This document shows, one piece after another, positions 52,664 through 61,000 of a stretch of 64,000 nucleotides of DNA. The stretch's first letter is position 1. The number at the start of each line of letters is the position of its first letter. The position numbers and the translations under genes were made by a program. The DNA is from JAPXRI01 sp033813635 (GTDB lineage Bacteria; Bacillota; Clostridia; Oscillospirales; QAMX01), in assembly GCA_033813635.1 (NCBI GenBank), contig JAPXRI010000006.1, positions 44,276 to 108,275 on the forward strand, in the 5' to 3' direction. The notes under the pieces were generated by a model. That model was not told the DNA's origin. It worked only from the letters and a program-made list of their open reading frames with translations, and made no database searches.

Positions 52664-53313
52664 TGTATAGACACTATACCAAGGAAGAACTGGTCTCGCG
52701 CTTTAGCGAGAAAAATCCCGCGCTTGCTCCCCTCCTTCCGGAAATTGATAAAGCGGTCGGGACGATTGTCGCCTGCTATCGGAACGGCGGAAGGGTCTTC
52801 ATCTGCGGCAACGGCGGCTCAAGCGCCGACTCCGCGCATATCGTCGGCGAGTTTCTTAAAGGCTTTCTGTGTAAAAGGCCGCTCTCCGCGGAGGAAAAGG
52901 CGAAGCTTTCCTCTCATGGCGAGCTCGGCGAGCTGATGGCCGAAAAACTCCAGGGCTCTCTCGCGGCAGTCGACCTGACGACGCAGCAGTCGATTATGTC
53001 AGCCGTCGCAAACGATACCGATCCGCTTTTAATCTACGCCCAGCAGCTCTGGGGACTCGGGAGGAAGGGCGATGTGCTGATCGGCATATCCACCTCGGGC
53101 AATGCGAAAAACGTGCTCTGCGCCGGCATCGCCGCGCGCGAGCTCCATATGACCTCGATTGCGCTCACCGGCGAAGCCGGTGGCAAGATGGGCGAGAAAT
53201 TCGACATTGCGCTCAAAGTCCCGTCCGCGTGGACGCCCGAGGTTCAGGAGTACCACATCGCGGTTTACCACCTGATCTGCGCGCTGGCAGAGGCCGAGTT
53301 TTTCAGCGAATAA
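52663..53313 (+). CDS. gmhA: SIS-domain phosphoheptose isomerase (GmhA type)
   Basis: 216 residues. The sugar-isomerase motif VFICGNGGSSADSAHIVGEF (about 47-66) and GDVLIGISTSGNAKNVL (about 128-144) define the phosphosugar-binding SIS domain; EVQEYHIAVYHLICALAE near the end holds the Glu/His pair seen in GmhA. GmhA converts sedoheptulose 7-phosphate to D-glycero-manno-heptose 7-phosphate. In a Gram-positive cell this would serve an S-layer, capsule or wall glycan. Its start codon overlaps the preceding stop; the other heptose genes (hldE, gmhB) are not in the window. Confidence 0.9.
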   Translation: MYRHYTKEELVSRFSEKNPALAPLLPEIDKAVGTIVACYRNGGRVFICGNGGSSADSAHIVGEFLKGFLCKRPLSAEEKAKLSSHGELGELMAEKLQGSLAAVDLTTQQSIMSAVANDTDPLLIYAQQLWGLGRKGDVLIGISTSGNAKNVLCAGIAARELHMTSIALTGEAGGKMGEKFDIALKVPSAWTPEVQEYHIAVYHLICALAEAEFFSE

Positions 53314-53377
53314 GCGTTTTTGCATAATTTGAATTTTTTCGGGAAAGCTTAATGTATACCATTTATCGGAAGGATTG

Positions 53378-53587
53378 ATGACATTGAGCGTTCTTGACAG
53401 AATAGCGCTTGCTCTTGTGATAATCGGCGCGCTGAACTGGGGCAGTATCGGAATCTTCAATTTTGATTTCGTCAGCGCGATATTCGGCAGCGGTTCCGTC
53501 TGGACCAGGATAATTTTCACTCTCGTTGGAATCAGCGGACTCTGGTGCATCTCCCTCTTGTTCCGGGACAGACATAACCACGATTAA
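53378..53587 (+). CDS. DUF378 family small membrane protein
   Basis: 69 residues from the ATG at 53378 (GGAAGG just upstream). Two membrane helices with the family motif LVIIGALNWGSIGIFNFD and a second helix IIFTLVGISGLWCISLLF, ending in a polar tail (RDRHNHD). The family is widespread in Firmicutes, function unknown. It lies after gmhA by 64 bases but may be independent. Confidence 0.9.
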   Translation: MTLSVLDRIALALVIIGALNWGSIGIFNFDFVSAIFGSGSVWTRIIFTLVGISGLWCISLLFRDRHNHD

Positions 53588-53599
53588 TAAATTTAAAGA

Positions 53600-53635
53600 A
53601 ACGGAAAAAGACGGTTATTAGCCGTCTTTTTCGTT
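53600..53635 (+). terminator. Terminator of the DUF378 gene
   Basis: AACGGAAAAAGACGG pairs with CCGTCTTTTTCGTT (loop TTATTAG); the T-rich right arm serves as tail. Confidence 0.75.
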
Positions 53636-53868
53636 TGAGCTTTGCTCGTATATTCGCTGCCGCAGATATCGTCAAACGCTCTGCTTTTAGTAAGACCAAA
53701 GGGCGCGGTCTCGGTTGTCAGTGTTTCCAATATGAAAACGCTGTTCCAGATCCGGTATTCCCTGACGCCGCGTTCCGTAATCGCAGTAAATCAGCGTTAT
53801 CACATCATAGGCCTTGGTGTAATCGAGCTCGAGATAATTTCCGGGAATATACCGGTTTTCGAATAAAT
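53632..53868 (-). pseudogene. Decayed class I SAM-dependent methyltransferase
   Basis: No intact gene is present, but two pieces in different minus-strand frames read like the second half of a clostridial UbiE-type methyltransferase. From about 53866: LFENRYIPGNYLELDYTKAY and DVITLIYCDYG, the motif II region. From about 53760 in another frame: EYRIWNSVFILETLTTETAP and FGLTKSRAFDDICGSEYT, the usual end. The N-terminal half with motif I is missing, and the segment between the two pieces is shortened. The remnant abuts the DUF378 terminator. Recognition is from family memory. Confidence 0.6.
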
Positions 53869-53925
53869 CACTTCGGTTATATCGGTATTATAATCCATTA
53901 TCGCGCGGAACGCAACTTTTATTAA

Positions 53926-53950
53926 ATATAACGGGGCGTCTCCGCCCCGT
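53926..53950 (-). terminator. Terminator of the DUF1540 gene
   Basis: On the minus strand ACGGGGCG-GAGA-CGCCCCGT followed by TATATTTAAT. Confidence 0.7.
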
Positions 53951-53955
53951 TTGGA

Positions 53956-54123
53956 TTATCTTTTCGCTCTGTTTCTGAACGTCGAGCAGCAGGTCCCGTC
54001 GCTGGTCTCGGCTCTCATGTCCCCCATCGCGTCGACCTCTATCTCGTCCGCGTGGCACATCCGGCTTTTATTGTAATGACAGTTTTCGACCTTGCATTTT
54101 ACCCTCATCTTCGGTCCTTCCAT
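53956..54123 (-). CDS. DUF1540 family small Cys-rich protein
   Basis: 55 residues: it begins MEGPKMRVKCKVENCHYN, continues KSRMCHADEIEVDAMGD and ends TSDGTCCSTFRNRAKR. The CxxxxCHYN...CxAxxI...GTxCxTF layout is that of DUF1540, probably a small metal-binding protein in Clostridia. A start at the second ATG (54108) has GGAAGG upstream and would give 50 residues; the first ATG (54123) has AGGCGGTG. It has its own terminator downstream. Confidence 0.85.
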   Translation of the reverse strand: MEGPKMRVKCKVENCHYNKSRMCHADEIEVDAMGDMRAETSDGTCCSTFRNRAKR

Positions 54124-54187
54124 CTTTTTTCACCGCCTTTCACCGGGGTATGTCTTTATTCTTCCCGATTTTAAGCGTGGATATCCT

Positions 54188-54229
54188 AAAAAAACCTCCG
54201 TAAAGCGCGGATCAATCGCCTTACGGAGG
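54188..54229 (-). terminator. Terminator of proS
   Basis: On the minus strand CCTCCGTAAGGCG pairs with CGCTTTACGGAGG (one mismatch), followed by seven Ts. Confidence 0.85.
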
Positions 54230-54241
54230 CTTAATGCATTA

Positions 54242-55675
54242 TCAGTACTGTCTTCCCCAGTAGACCATGTGTTCGGCTTTTCTGCCGCAGCATACGCAGG
54301 TATCCGCGAGATGCTCTTCCTCAAAGGGGATACAGCGTGATTTGACGCCGTTGGTATCCTCCTTAATCTTCTCCTCGCAGGCCCGGTCTCCGCACCACAT
54401 CGCCTTGATGAAGCCGGGGCGGTTCTTCGCGATGTCAAGAAACTCCTCGTAGGTAGTCGCTGTATAGGTTTTTTCGCCGAGGTTTTTCGCGGCCTTTTGA
54501 TAGAGCCCGTCGTGAATCTCGCGGAGCAGTCTCTCAACCTCGCCCCTGAGATTGTCAAGGGGAACGACGGTTTTTTCGCGGTTGTCGCGCCTGACCAGCA
54601 CGCACTGGTTCTGGGCGATGTCCTTCGGACCTATTTCGAGCCTCAGCGGGACGCCCTTCATCTCGTACTCGCTGAACTTCCAGCCCGGCGAGTTGTCGGA
54701 AACATCCATTTTAACGCGGCAAAAGGACTTGAGTTGTTCACAGAGCTCCGAGGCCTTCTCCAGAACGCCTTCCTTGTGCATTGCTATCGGGATGACGACG
54801 ACCTGTATCGGGGCGACGGCCGGCGGCAGAACCAGCCCGCTGTCGTCCCCGTGCGCCATAATCACCGCGCCTATCATGCGCGTCGATACGCCCCAGGACG
54901 TCTGGTGCGGATAAGCGAGCTTATTGCTCCGGTCGGTAAACGTGATGCCAAACGCCCGGGTGAAGCCGTCGCCGAAGTAATGCGAGGTTCCGCCCTGCAG
55001 CGCGACGCCGTTATGCATCATCGGCTCGATCGTGTAAGTCTCGACGGCCCCGGCGAATTTCTCCTTTTCGGTTTTTCTGCCGGTCACTGAAGGAATAGCG
55101 AGGGCGTTTTTATAGAAATTCTCGTATACCCTAAGCATGCGGAGCGTCTCTTCCCTGGCGTCGGCCTCCGTCTCGTGCATCGTATGCCCTTCCTGCCACA
55201 GAAACTCAGAGGTCCGCAGAAACGGCCGCGTGGTTTTTTCCCAGCGGACCACGCTGCACCACTGGTTGTAGAGCTTCGGCAGGTCCCGGTAGGACTGGAT
55301 GATATTCTTATAATGCTCGCAGAATAAAACCTCCGACGTGGGGCGGACGCAGAGCCTTTCGGCCAGCTTTTCTCCGCCGCCCATCGTAACCCAGGCCACC
55401 TCAGGGGCAAAGCCCTCCACGTGGTCCTTCTCCTTCTGGAGAAGGCTCTCCGGTATGAACAGCGGCATATACACATTCTCATGCCCGAGGGCCTTGAACT
55501 CCCCGTCAAGGATTTTCTGCATATTCTCCCATATCGCATAACCGTAGGGGCGGATGACCATGCAGCCCTTGACAGACGAGTAATCCGCAAGGTCGGCCTT
55601 TTTAACGATGTCCGTATACCATTTTGAAAAATCAACGTCCATCGACGTGATTTCCCGAACCAATTTGTTTTCCAT
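54242..55675 (-). CDS. proS: Prolyl-tRNA synthetase (archaeal/eukaryal-type)
   Basis: 477 residues, the short ProS form. Class II motifs: GCMVIRPYGYAIWENMQKIL (motif 1), WEKTTRPFLRTSEFLWQEGH (motif 2) and GVSTRMIGAVIMAHGDDSGL (motif 3). The C-terminal zinc-type domain ends with DTCVCCGRKAEHMVYWGRQY, including the terminal Tyr typical of this group. The editing INS domain of the long bacterial form is absent. GGGAG lies 9 bases before the ATG. It charges tRNA-Pro. The gene upstream on the same strand is separated by 98 bases. Confidence 0.97.
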   Translation of the reverse strand: MENKLVREITSMDVDFSKWYTDIVKKADLADYSSVKGCMVIRPYGYAIWENMQKILDGEFKALGHENVYMPLFIPESLLQKEKDHVEGFAPEVAWVTMGGGEKLAERLCVRPTSEVLFCEHYKNIIQSYRDLPKLYNQWCSVVRWEKTTRPFLRTSEFLWQEGHTMHETEADAREETLRMLRVYENFYKNALAIPSVTGRKTEKEKFAGAVETYTIEPMMHNGVALQGGTSHYFGDGFTRAFGITFTDRSNKLAYPHQTSWGVSTRMIGAVIMAHGDDSGLVLPPAVAPIQVVVIPIAMHKEGVLEKASELCEQLKSFCRVKMDVSDNSPGWKFSEYEMKGVPLRLEIGPKDIAQNQCVLVRRDNREKTVVPLDNLRGEVERLLREIHDGLYQKAAKNLGEKTYTATTYEEFLDIAKNRPGFIKAMWCGDRACEEKIKEDTNGVKSRCIPFEEEHLADTCVCCGRKAEHMVYWGRQY

Positions 55676-55773
55676 TTATAAACTCCCGCATTCCTGTCAA
55701 TGTCAATTTCGATACAATATAATATAATATCCGATTCCGGCGCCGTTTGTCAAGCCATCCGGACACTATTTGA

Positions 55774-57342
55774 TTATTCCTCGACTAAAAATCCGTAATA
55801 CCGCCCGAGCCAGTACGGCAGCGTAAACACCGTTCCCGGTTCCTCGGAGAGCGCGTTCCCGCCTCCGGTGAGCCTGAACGGATTCCCGTTCCACTTCATC
55901 ACCGGGCGCTCGTCCGGCGCGAGCAGCGTATCCGTCTGGATCTCCCGGTGTCTTCCGCGCTCCTTCAGGATTTTGATATCCTTCCGGCCGGTATTGTCGA
56001 TGGGGTATTCGAACATATCGATCGGCAGCCTGCGGAGCGTCCAGAGGCAGCCCTCCATGTCGTAGTCAAGCTCCGGCACCATCAGCTTGTAGATATATGT
56101 CCAGAGCGGGTTGAGCTCTCTTTGGATATTGACCCACCACTCCGACATGCCGTCCCTGTAGCGCGAGCGGAGACGTGGGTCCTCCTCAAGCAATACGAGG
56201 GGCAGGTAGGTCAGGTATGCGAGCTCCTCGTCGGAGTAGTTGATTGTATCCGTCTTCCGCTCGAAGTAGGTGACGCAGAGATCCGCGTAGCCGAGGCCAT
56301 AGGCGAGCTTGCGGTACTCGCTGGCAAAGCGCTCCTCCCCCGTCAGGTGCCACGCGACCTTGATATGGCTGAGAAGCTCGGCGGCGTTCAAACAGGTATC
56401 CGGATAGCCGCGCAGCGAGTTGAAGTATTTGATGTTCCAGTTTCCCCAGGTTGTCGGCTTGCCTGTGACGTCGATGAGATAGTAATCGTTTGCAATGATG
56501 TAGTCGCAGATATCCGCGGCGGCCTTTCTGCAGCGAATTTTAATATCCTCGTCCGGCAGAAGCTCCGAGGCGATAAGGTATAAAAGGAAATGCCCGACCA
56601 GCTCGTCGCTGGAGGTATCGGATTTCCATGTGACGGAGGCGTCGGAGTTCAGAATCCAGAACCCGTCCTTTGGCAGCTCCTCGTCCGGCAGGATGAAAGA
56701 CCGCGCAGGGTACCCCTTAATCCCCGTCACGTCCACAAGCGAGAGCACGGCGTTGGCCGCCGACACCGCGCGCTTATGCGCGTCCTCCGAGCCGGTCACT
56801 GCGTATTCATAGCACGCGCCTACCGCGTACATCGCCGTCCAGAGCCCGTCGTTGTCTTGAGAATAGTGCTTCACGCTCGTGAAATTCCCCGGCGCGGATA
56901 AAACAGCGTTTGTGACAAAGCCGTGGCGGGTCTGCCTTTCGGTGATTCTCGCGTCGTAAATCGCTGCCTTTTCGGCGAACGTCATCGGTTTATCGTAGAT
57001 GTGCGAAACGCCGGTTTCAGTGCGTACCCAGACGCCGCTGCCGTCCGCCAGCAGCGCTTTGACATCGTTGTCCGCGAGATACCTCGGCGCACTGAAATAG
57101 GAGACCTCGTCCCTGAAATACGCCCCCGGGGCGTACCGCACAAGCCCGTTTTCATTCCCGAGCCAGAGCGCGCCGTCGTCCGTCACGCAGCTGCACGCCG
57201 CCGCGCCGGAAGGGAGCGGGACGCCGTTTTCGGGCAGCGCCGCCGGGATCTCCGGGGCGCCCGGCGCGAACTTGTCGCAGAACCTCTGAGGATACTTGCC
57301 GAGTTTGACGGCATCCTTTTCCGAAGCCTTTAGATTAAGCAT
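55774..57342 (-). CDS. Uncharacterised protein with propeller-like start and helical toroid-like body
   Basis: 522 residues, no signal peptide. Residues about 50-110 contain repeats like VTDDGALWLGNENGLVRYAP and LLADGSGVWVRTETGVSHIY, the Reg_prop blade pattern. From about residue 155 the sequence is helix-rich with QDNDGLWTAMYAVGACYEYA, WGNWNIKYFNSLRGYPDTCL and SEWWVNIQRELNPLWTYIYK, reminiscent of (alpha/alpha)6 toroids of glycan lyases and hydrolases. I cannot name the family. GGGAGG precedes the ATG. It lies 19 bases after rsmE on the same strand. A carbohydrate-related enzyme is an inference. Confidence 0.6.
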   Translation of the reverse strand: MLNLKASEKDAVKLGKYPQRFCDKFAPGAPEIPAALPENGVPLPSGAAACSCVTDDGALWLGNENGLVRYAPGAYFRDEVSYFSAPRYLADNDVKALLADGSGVWVRTETGVSHIYDKPMTFAEKAAIYDARITERQTRHGFVTNAVLSAPGNFTSVKHYSQDNDGLWTAMYAVGACYEYAVTGSEDAHKRAVSAANAVLSLVDVTGIKGYPARSFILPDEELPKDGFWILNSDASVTWKSDTSSDELVGHFLLYLIASELLPDEDIKIRCRKAAADICDYIIANDYYLIDVTGKPTTWGNWNIKYFNSLRGYPDTCLNAAELLSHIKVAWHLTGEERFASEYRKLAYGLGYADLCVTYFERKTDTINYSDEELAYLTYLPLVLLEEDPRLRSRYRDGMSEWWVNIQRELNPLWTYIYKLMVPELDYDMEGCLWTLRRLPIDMFEYPIDNTGRKDIKILKERGRHREIQTDTLLAPDERPVMKWNGNPFRLTGGGNALSEEPGTVFTLPYWLGRYYGFLVEE

Positions 57343-57361
57343 AAAAATACCTCCCTGATAT

Positions 57362-58090
57362 TTAAAATTCTCCGTAATGGTACATAATCGCCGAGATCAC
57401 GCAGATCGGGGCCGTCTCGCAGCGCAAAATCCTTTTCCCGAGCGTCACGAGCTGATAGCCGAGAGACAGCGCCGCGTCGACCTCCCGCTCCGAAAAACCG
57501 CCCTCCGGCCCGGTAAACACCGCGATATCCGCGCCGGCGGCTGTTTTCAGCGCCTCCGAGAGCGGACAGCCGCCCCCCTCGAAGCAAAAAAGCCTTAGAC
57601 CTTTTTCCGAGCCGCGCTTTACGGCCTCGCCATAGCTTTGAAGCGGGAATACCTTTGGAACTTCTCCCCGTCCGCTCTGCTTGGCCGCCTCCTCGGCGAT
57701 TTTCTGCCAGCGCTTTTGCCTTTCCGCAGCGGCCGCTTCGGAAGGCCTTGCGACTGACCGGTCCGCGAGGAACGGGACGATCGCCCTGACCCCGAGCTCG
57801 GTGGATTTCTGTATAACGCTCTCAAGCTTGTCGCCCTTCGGATAGCCGATATACAGAGTGACGCCTACCTTCGGCTCGCAGTTGAGAGGCACACCCTCGC
57901 CCGGAATAACCGTCACCCGGTCTCTGGTGATCTCGGTGATCACGCAGTCGTAGTCGCTGCCGCCGGAGCAGATCACGATATGCTCGCCCCTTTTCGCGCG
58001 GAGCGAGCGGGATAGATGGTCGGCATCCCCGCCGGTGATATCAAATCCCTCGCCCGGGACAGGCTTTATCTCTGAATAGATGCGCCTCAT
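57362..58090 (-). CDS. rsmE: 16S rRNA m3U1498 methyltransferase RsmE
   Basis: 242 residues from the ATG at 58090 (GGGGGGT upstream); the frame is open 18 codons further without a site. The start MRRIYSEIKP, DADHLSRSLRAKRG (PUA-like part), SVIQKSTELGVRAIVPFLAD, RWQKIAEEAAKQSGRGEVPK, and the SPOUT knot FTGPEGGFSEREVDAALSLG with LGKRILRCETAPI are all family hallmarks. It methylates U1498 of 16S rRNA. It follows the anion permease gene by 19 bases. Confidence 0.96.
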   Translation of the reverse strand: MRRIYSEIKPVPGEGFDITGGDADHLSRSLRAKRGEHIVICSGGSDYDCVITEITRDRVTVIPGEGVPLNCEPKVGVTLYIGYPKGDKLESVIQKSTELGVRAIVPFLADRSVARPSEAAAAERQKRWQKIAEEAAKQSGRGEVPKVFPLQSYGEAVKRGSEKGLRLFCFEGGGCPLSEALKTAAGADIAVFTGPEGGFSEREVDAALSLGYQLVTLGKRILRCETAPICVISAIMYHYGEF

Positions 58091-58109
58091 CGGAACCCCC
58101 CGTAAGTAT

Positions 58110-59225
58110 TTAAAAAAGCGTGGAAACCGCGAGCAGCAGCGCAAGCATAGCGAAATTTACAACCAGAAAGTTTTTCATATAGGCCCCTTTTCGCGCATTT
58201 TCCGCGCGCGCGTACAGCTTGTATGAGATCAGGCTCGCGAGGGAGGCCACCGGCGTCCCCAGGCCGCCGATATTCGTGCCGAGCAGGAGCGCGTGGGCGT
58301 CGCCGGTAAAACCGGAGAGCATCACAGCCGCGGGCACGTTTGAAATAAACTGGGAAAATAGCGCGGAGACGGCGATTTCCCTGCCCTCCAGCGCGCCGGA
58401 GACAAAGGTCTTCACGGCTCCGATATCGGAAACATTGCCGACGAAGATGAAAAAGCACGCAAACGTCAGCAAAAGGAAATAATCGACGTGCAGCAGCGCC
58501 TTGGGGTCTGTCAGCACAAACGCGGCGGCCACCGCGGCGAGGCAGAGATAGCAGCTTAAAATATCTAAAACGCTCAACACGCACAGCGCAAAGAGCACCG
58601 AGTACACAGCGGTCCGCGGCGCGGGCGGCTTTTTTGCCTCAGCCTCCGAGAGGCATTTTGTATCAGGATCGGTGTTTTTCGGGCCGGAGATCAGAAAGGC
58701 GTATGCGCCGGCCATCAATAGCCCAAGCGCCGCGTACGGTAGGACCGTACCGAAAAAGCGCGGGAGCGACAGTGAGTAGTGCGAAAAAAGGTAGAGATTC
58801 TGGGGGTTGCCAACGGGTGTCGCCATGCTGCCGAGGTTTGCCGCGACCGTCTCGGCGATCACCGTGCCGATTGTTCGCCTCTCCGACGGCGGCATCACCC
58901 CGAGCGTCAGCGGCACAAAGGTGAGCAGCGCGACGTCGTTTGTCAAAAGCATCGCGGAGAAAAAGCAGAGCCCTGTCAGAAGCAGCGTCACCGCGCGTCC
59001 GGACCTGAATTTCAACAGCAGTCTCCGCGAAAAGTACGAAAACAGTCCGATCCGCTTAAACCCGGAGACCACGGCCATCAGGCAGAAGAGCAGGATTATC
59101 ACTGAAAAATCTATATATCCCGCGTATTTCTCGCTGGGCGGAACAAAAAATGCACTCGCCGTGGCGGCCGCCGCGGAGATAAAAAACACCGCTTCATTTT
59201 TTATCAGATTCCAAAACTTATTCAT
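58110..59225 (-). CDS. ArsB/CitM-type anion permease
   Basis: 371 residues with about 10 membrane helices. Typical ion-transporter superfamily segments are VTLLLTGLCFFSAMLLTNDV (TND motif) and ETVAANLGSMATPVGNPQNL (the SATPxGNPQN substrate loop), repeated near the end as ISNVPAAVMLSGF and GTNIGGLGTPVASLASLISY. Substrates in this group are arsenite, citrate, other di/tricarboxylates or sodium; I cannot tell which. First gene of a run with rsmE and the toroid-like protein. No ars genes nearby argue against arsenite resistance. Confidence 0.85.
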   Translation of the reverse strand: MNKFWNLIKNEAVFFISAAAATASAFFVPPSEKYAGYIDFSVIILLFCLMAVVSGFKRIGLFSYFSRRLLLKFRSGRAVTLLLTGLCFFSAMLLTNDVALLTFVPLTLGVMPPSERRTIGTVIAETVAANLGSMATPVGNPQNLYLFSHYSLSLPRFFGTVLPYAALGLLMAGAYAFLISGPKNTDPDTKCLSEAEAKKPPAPRTAVYSVLFALCVLSVLDILSCYLCLAAVAAAFVLTDPKALLHVDYFLLLTFACFFIFVGNVSDIGAVKTFVSGALEGREIAVSALFSQFISNVPAAVMLSGFTGDAHALLLGTNIGGLGTPVASLASLISYKLYARAENARKGAYMKNFLVVNFAMLALLLAVSTLF

Positions 59226-59323
59226 GCAGATTATCTCTTATTATCGATTTCACGCTTTTAAGATTGTACCATTTTAGACGCGAGATAGCAAGCAGAATTT
59301 CCCATCCGAGCTCTCTAAAGGGT

Positions 59324-59353
59324 TTGACTGCGGCGCGCCGGATGTGATATCAT
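59324..59353 (+). promoter_or_regulatory. Predicted promoter for the GH29 gene
   Basis: TTGACT (59324-59329), 18 bases, TATCAT (59348-59353), about 40 bases before the start codon. Confidence 0.55.
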
Positions 59354-59394
59354 TAACAAAACGCATATTTAAATTGAAAAGGAGCGCATTGAGC

Positions 59395-60687
59395 GTGAAA
59401 TACGAAAATAACTGGGCGTCGCTCAACAAAAGACCTGTTCCGGAGTGGTTCGCCGACGCGAAATTTGGCATCTTCATCCACTGGGGACTGTATTCCGTCC
59501 CGGCCTACAGCAGAAACACGGAGTACGCCGAATGGTACAGAAAACAGCTTGACGATCCCAAGCACCCCTCTCGGCTGTTCCACGACAGGGTCTACGGCCC
59601 CGGCTTTAAATACGAAGATTTCGCCGGGATGTTTAAGGCCGAGCTGTTCGACGCCGACGAGTGGGCGGGCCTGTTTCAAAAAAGCGGCGCGAAATACATT
59701 AACTTCGTCTCCAAGCACCACGACGGTTTTTGCATGTTCAAAACGGATTACGCCTGGAACTGGAACAGCGTCGATGTCGGCCCTCACAGGGATTTCTGCG
59801 CCGAGCTGAAGGCCGCGCTGGACAAAACGGACGTCCGCTTCGGCGTCTACCACTCAATCTACGAATGGTTCAACCCGCTCTATTTAAAAGACCCCGAGGA
59901 ATACGCGCTGAAGCACTTAATTCCGATGATGAAGGACCTGGTAGAACGCTACCGGCCCGCGACGCTGTTCACCGACGGCGAGTGGGAGCACGAAAGCTCC
60001 GTCTGGCACAGCTCCGACTTTCTTGCCTGGCTCTACAACGAGTCTTCGGTAAGGGACTTTGTAGTCCCGAATGACCGCTGGGGTAAGGAGACCCGCGGAA
60101 GGCTCGGCGGCAATTTCACCACCGAGTACGGCACAATCGACGGCACAATTACGCTGGACGAGGTCAAGGATTCCCGCCCGTTCGAGGAGTGCCGCGGCAT
60201 CGGCCACTCGTTCGGATTGAACCGCATCGAGAAGGCGGAGGATTACCTCTCGCCGAAGGAGCTCATCGAGCTACTCTGCTCCCTTGTCTCCTCCGGCGGC
60301 AACTTCCTTCTTAACGTCGGCCCCGCGGCGGACGGCACAATTCCGGTCATCATGCAGGAGAGGCTGCTGCAGATCGGGAAATGGCTCTCCGTCAACGGCG
60401 AGGCGATCTACGGCACAAGAAAATACACCTCCGAGAAGGAAAACGGCGTCTATTATACCCAAAAAGGCAACGCCGTCTACGCGGTTGTTAACCGCTTCCC
60501 GTTCGGGGACATCACCCTTCGGCACGTCCCGTATACCGAAAGCCTCAGGGCCTCGCTTCTCGGCAGCGGCGCGGCGATCTCGGTCAAAAACAACGGCGGC
60601 AAAGCCTGCCTAACCTTCGCCCCGCTGAACCCGGACGAGATCAAATCAAAATGGCTCTATGCGTTTAAGCTGACCGGGCTGAGATAG
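59395..60687 (+). CDS. Alpha-L-fucosidase (GH29)
   Basis: 430 residues from a GTG at 59395 (AAAGGAG 10 bases upstream; a TTG at 59389 is the alternative). The GH29 hallmarks are WFADAKFGIFIHWGLYSVPA (start of the barrel), YINFVSKHHDGFCMFKTDYA, RFGVYHSIYEWFNPLY, and LFTDGEWEHES holding the nucleophilic Asp. The end is a small beta domain. It removes alpha-linked fucose from glycans. No signal peptide, so it acts in the cytoplasm on imported oligosaccharides. Its own promoter lies upstream; no transporter is adjacent. Confidence 0.95.
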   Translation: MKYENNWASLNKRPVPEWFADAKFGIFIHWGLYSVPAYSRNTEYAEWYRKQLDDPKHPSRLFHDRVYGPGFKYEDFAGMFKAELFDADEWAGLFQKSGAKYINFVSKHHDGFCMFKTDYAWNWNSVDVGPHRDFCAELKAALDKTDVRFGVYHSIYEWFNPLYLKDPEEYALKHLIPMMKDLVERYRPATLFTDGEWEHESSVWHSSDFLAWLYNESSVRDFVVPNDRWGKETRGRLGGNFTTEYGTIDGTITLDEVKDSRPFEECRGIGHSFGLNRIEKAEDYLSPKELIELLCSLVSSGGNFLLNVGPAADGTIPVIMQERLLQIGKWLSVNGEAIYGTRKYTSEKENGVYYTQKGNAVYAVVNRFPFGDITLRHVPYTESLRASLLGSGAAISVKNNGGKACLTFAPLNPDEIKSKWLYAFKLTGLR

Positions 60688-60796
60688 GCATACATCCCCG
60701 CTCCAACGCGGCTCTCCGCGGCGATAATTACGTAAAACGGACTTCGTGTTAATAAATATTTAATATCTTATTATCGTATTTTTTGCGGGATTTCTA

Positions 60797-60825
60797 TTGC
60801 AAATCGATGACAGAATTTGTATAAT
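60797..60825 (+). promoter_or_regulatory. Predicted promoter of the orphan leader
   Basis: TTGCAA (60797-60802), 17 bases, TATAAT (60820-60825). Confidence 0.7.
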
Positions 60826-60831
60826 ATAGAT

Positions 60832-60976
60832 AAGGATTATTGAAATTTAAACACAACTGACCGATACGGCAATTCATGCGAGCATCCCTAAAACGAGAGA
60901 TATCTGTGACGGGTATGCGCATATACCGATAAGGTTTGTAAGGCGCCTTCCCGTTCACGGGAGGGCGCTTTTGTTT
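60832..60976 (+). ncRNA. Structured leader RNA with terminal attenuator, unknown class
   Basis: From the predicted start at about 60832 there is no open reading frame for 145 bases. A hairpin (CGGGTAT/ATACCG, 60910-60928) and then a perfect 11-base stem (GCGCCTTCCCG 60943-60953 region with CGGGAGGGCGC 60958-60968, TTCA loop) followed by TTTTGTTT form an intrinsic terminator. The next gene starts 25 bases later. This is the layout of a riboswitch or other attenuator, or of a small RNA. I do not recognise a known aptamer. Confidence 0.5.
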
Positions 60977-61000
60977 AAAATGAAAGATCGGAGGGTCAAT

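Noticed and set aside
53642..53866. 74-residue plus-strand frame after DUF378
   Set aside because: Lies downstream of a terminator without a ribosome binding site and is better explained as the antisense of a decayed methyltransferase.
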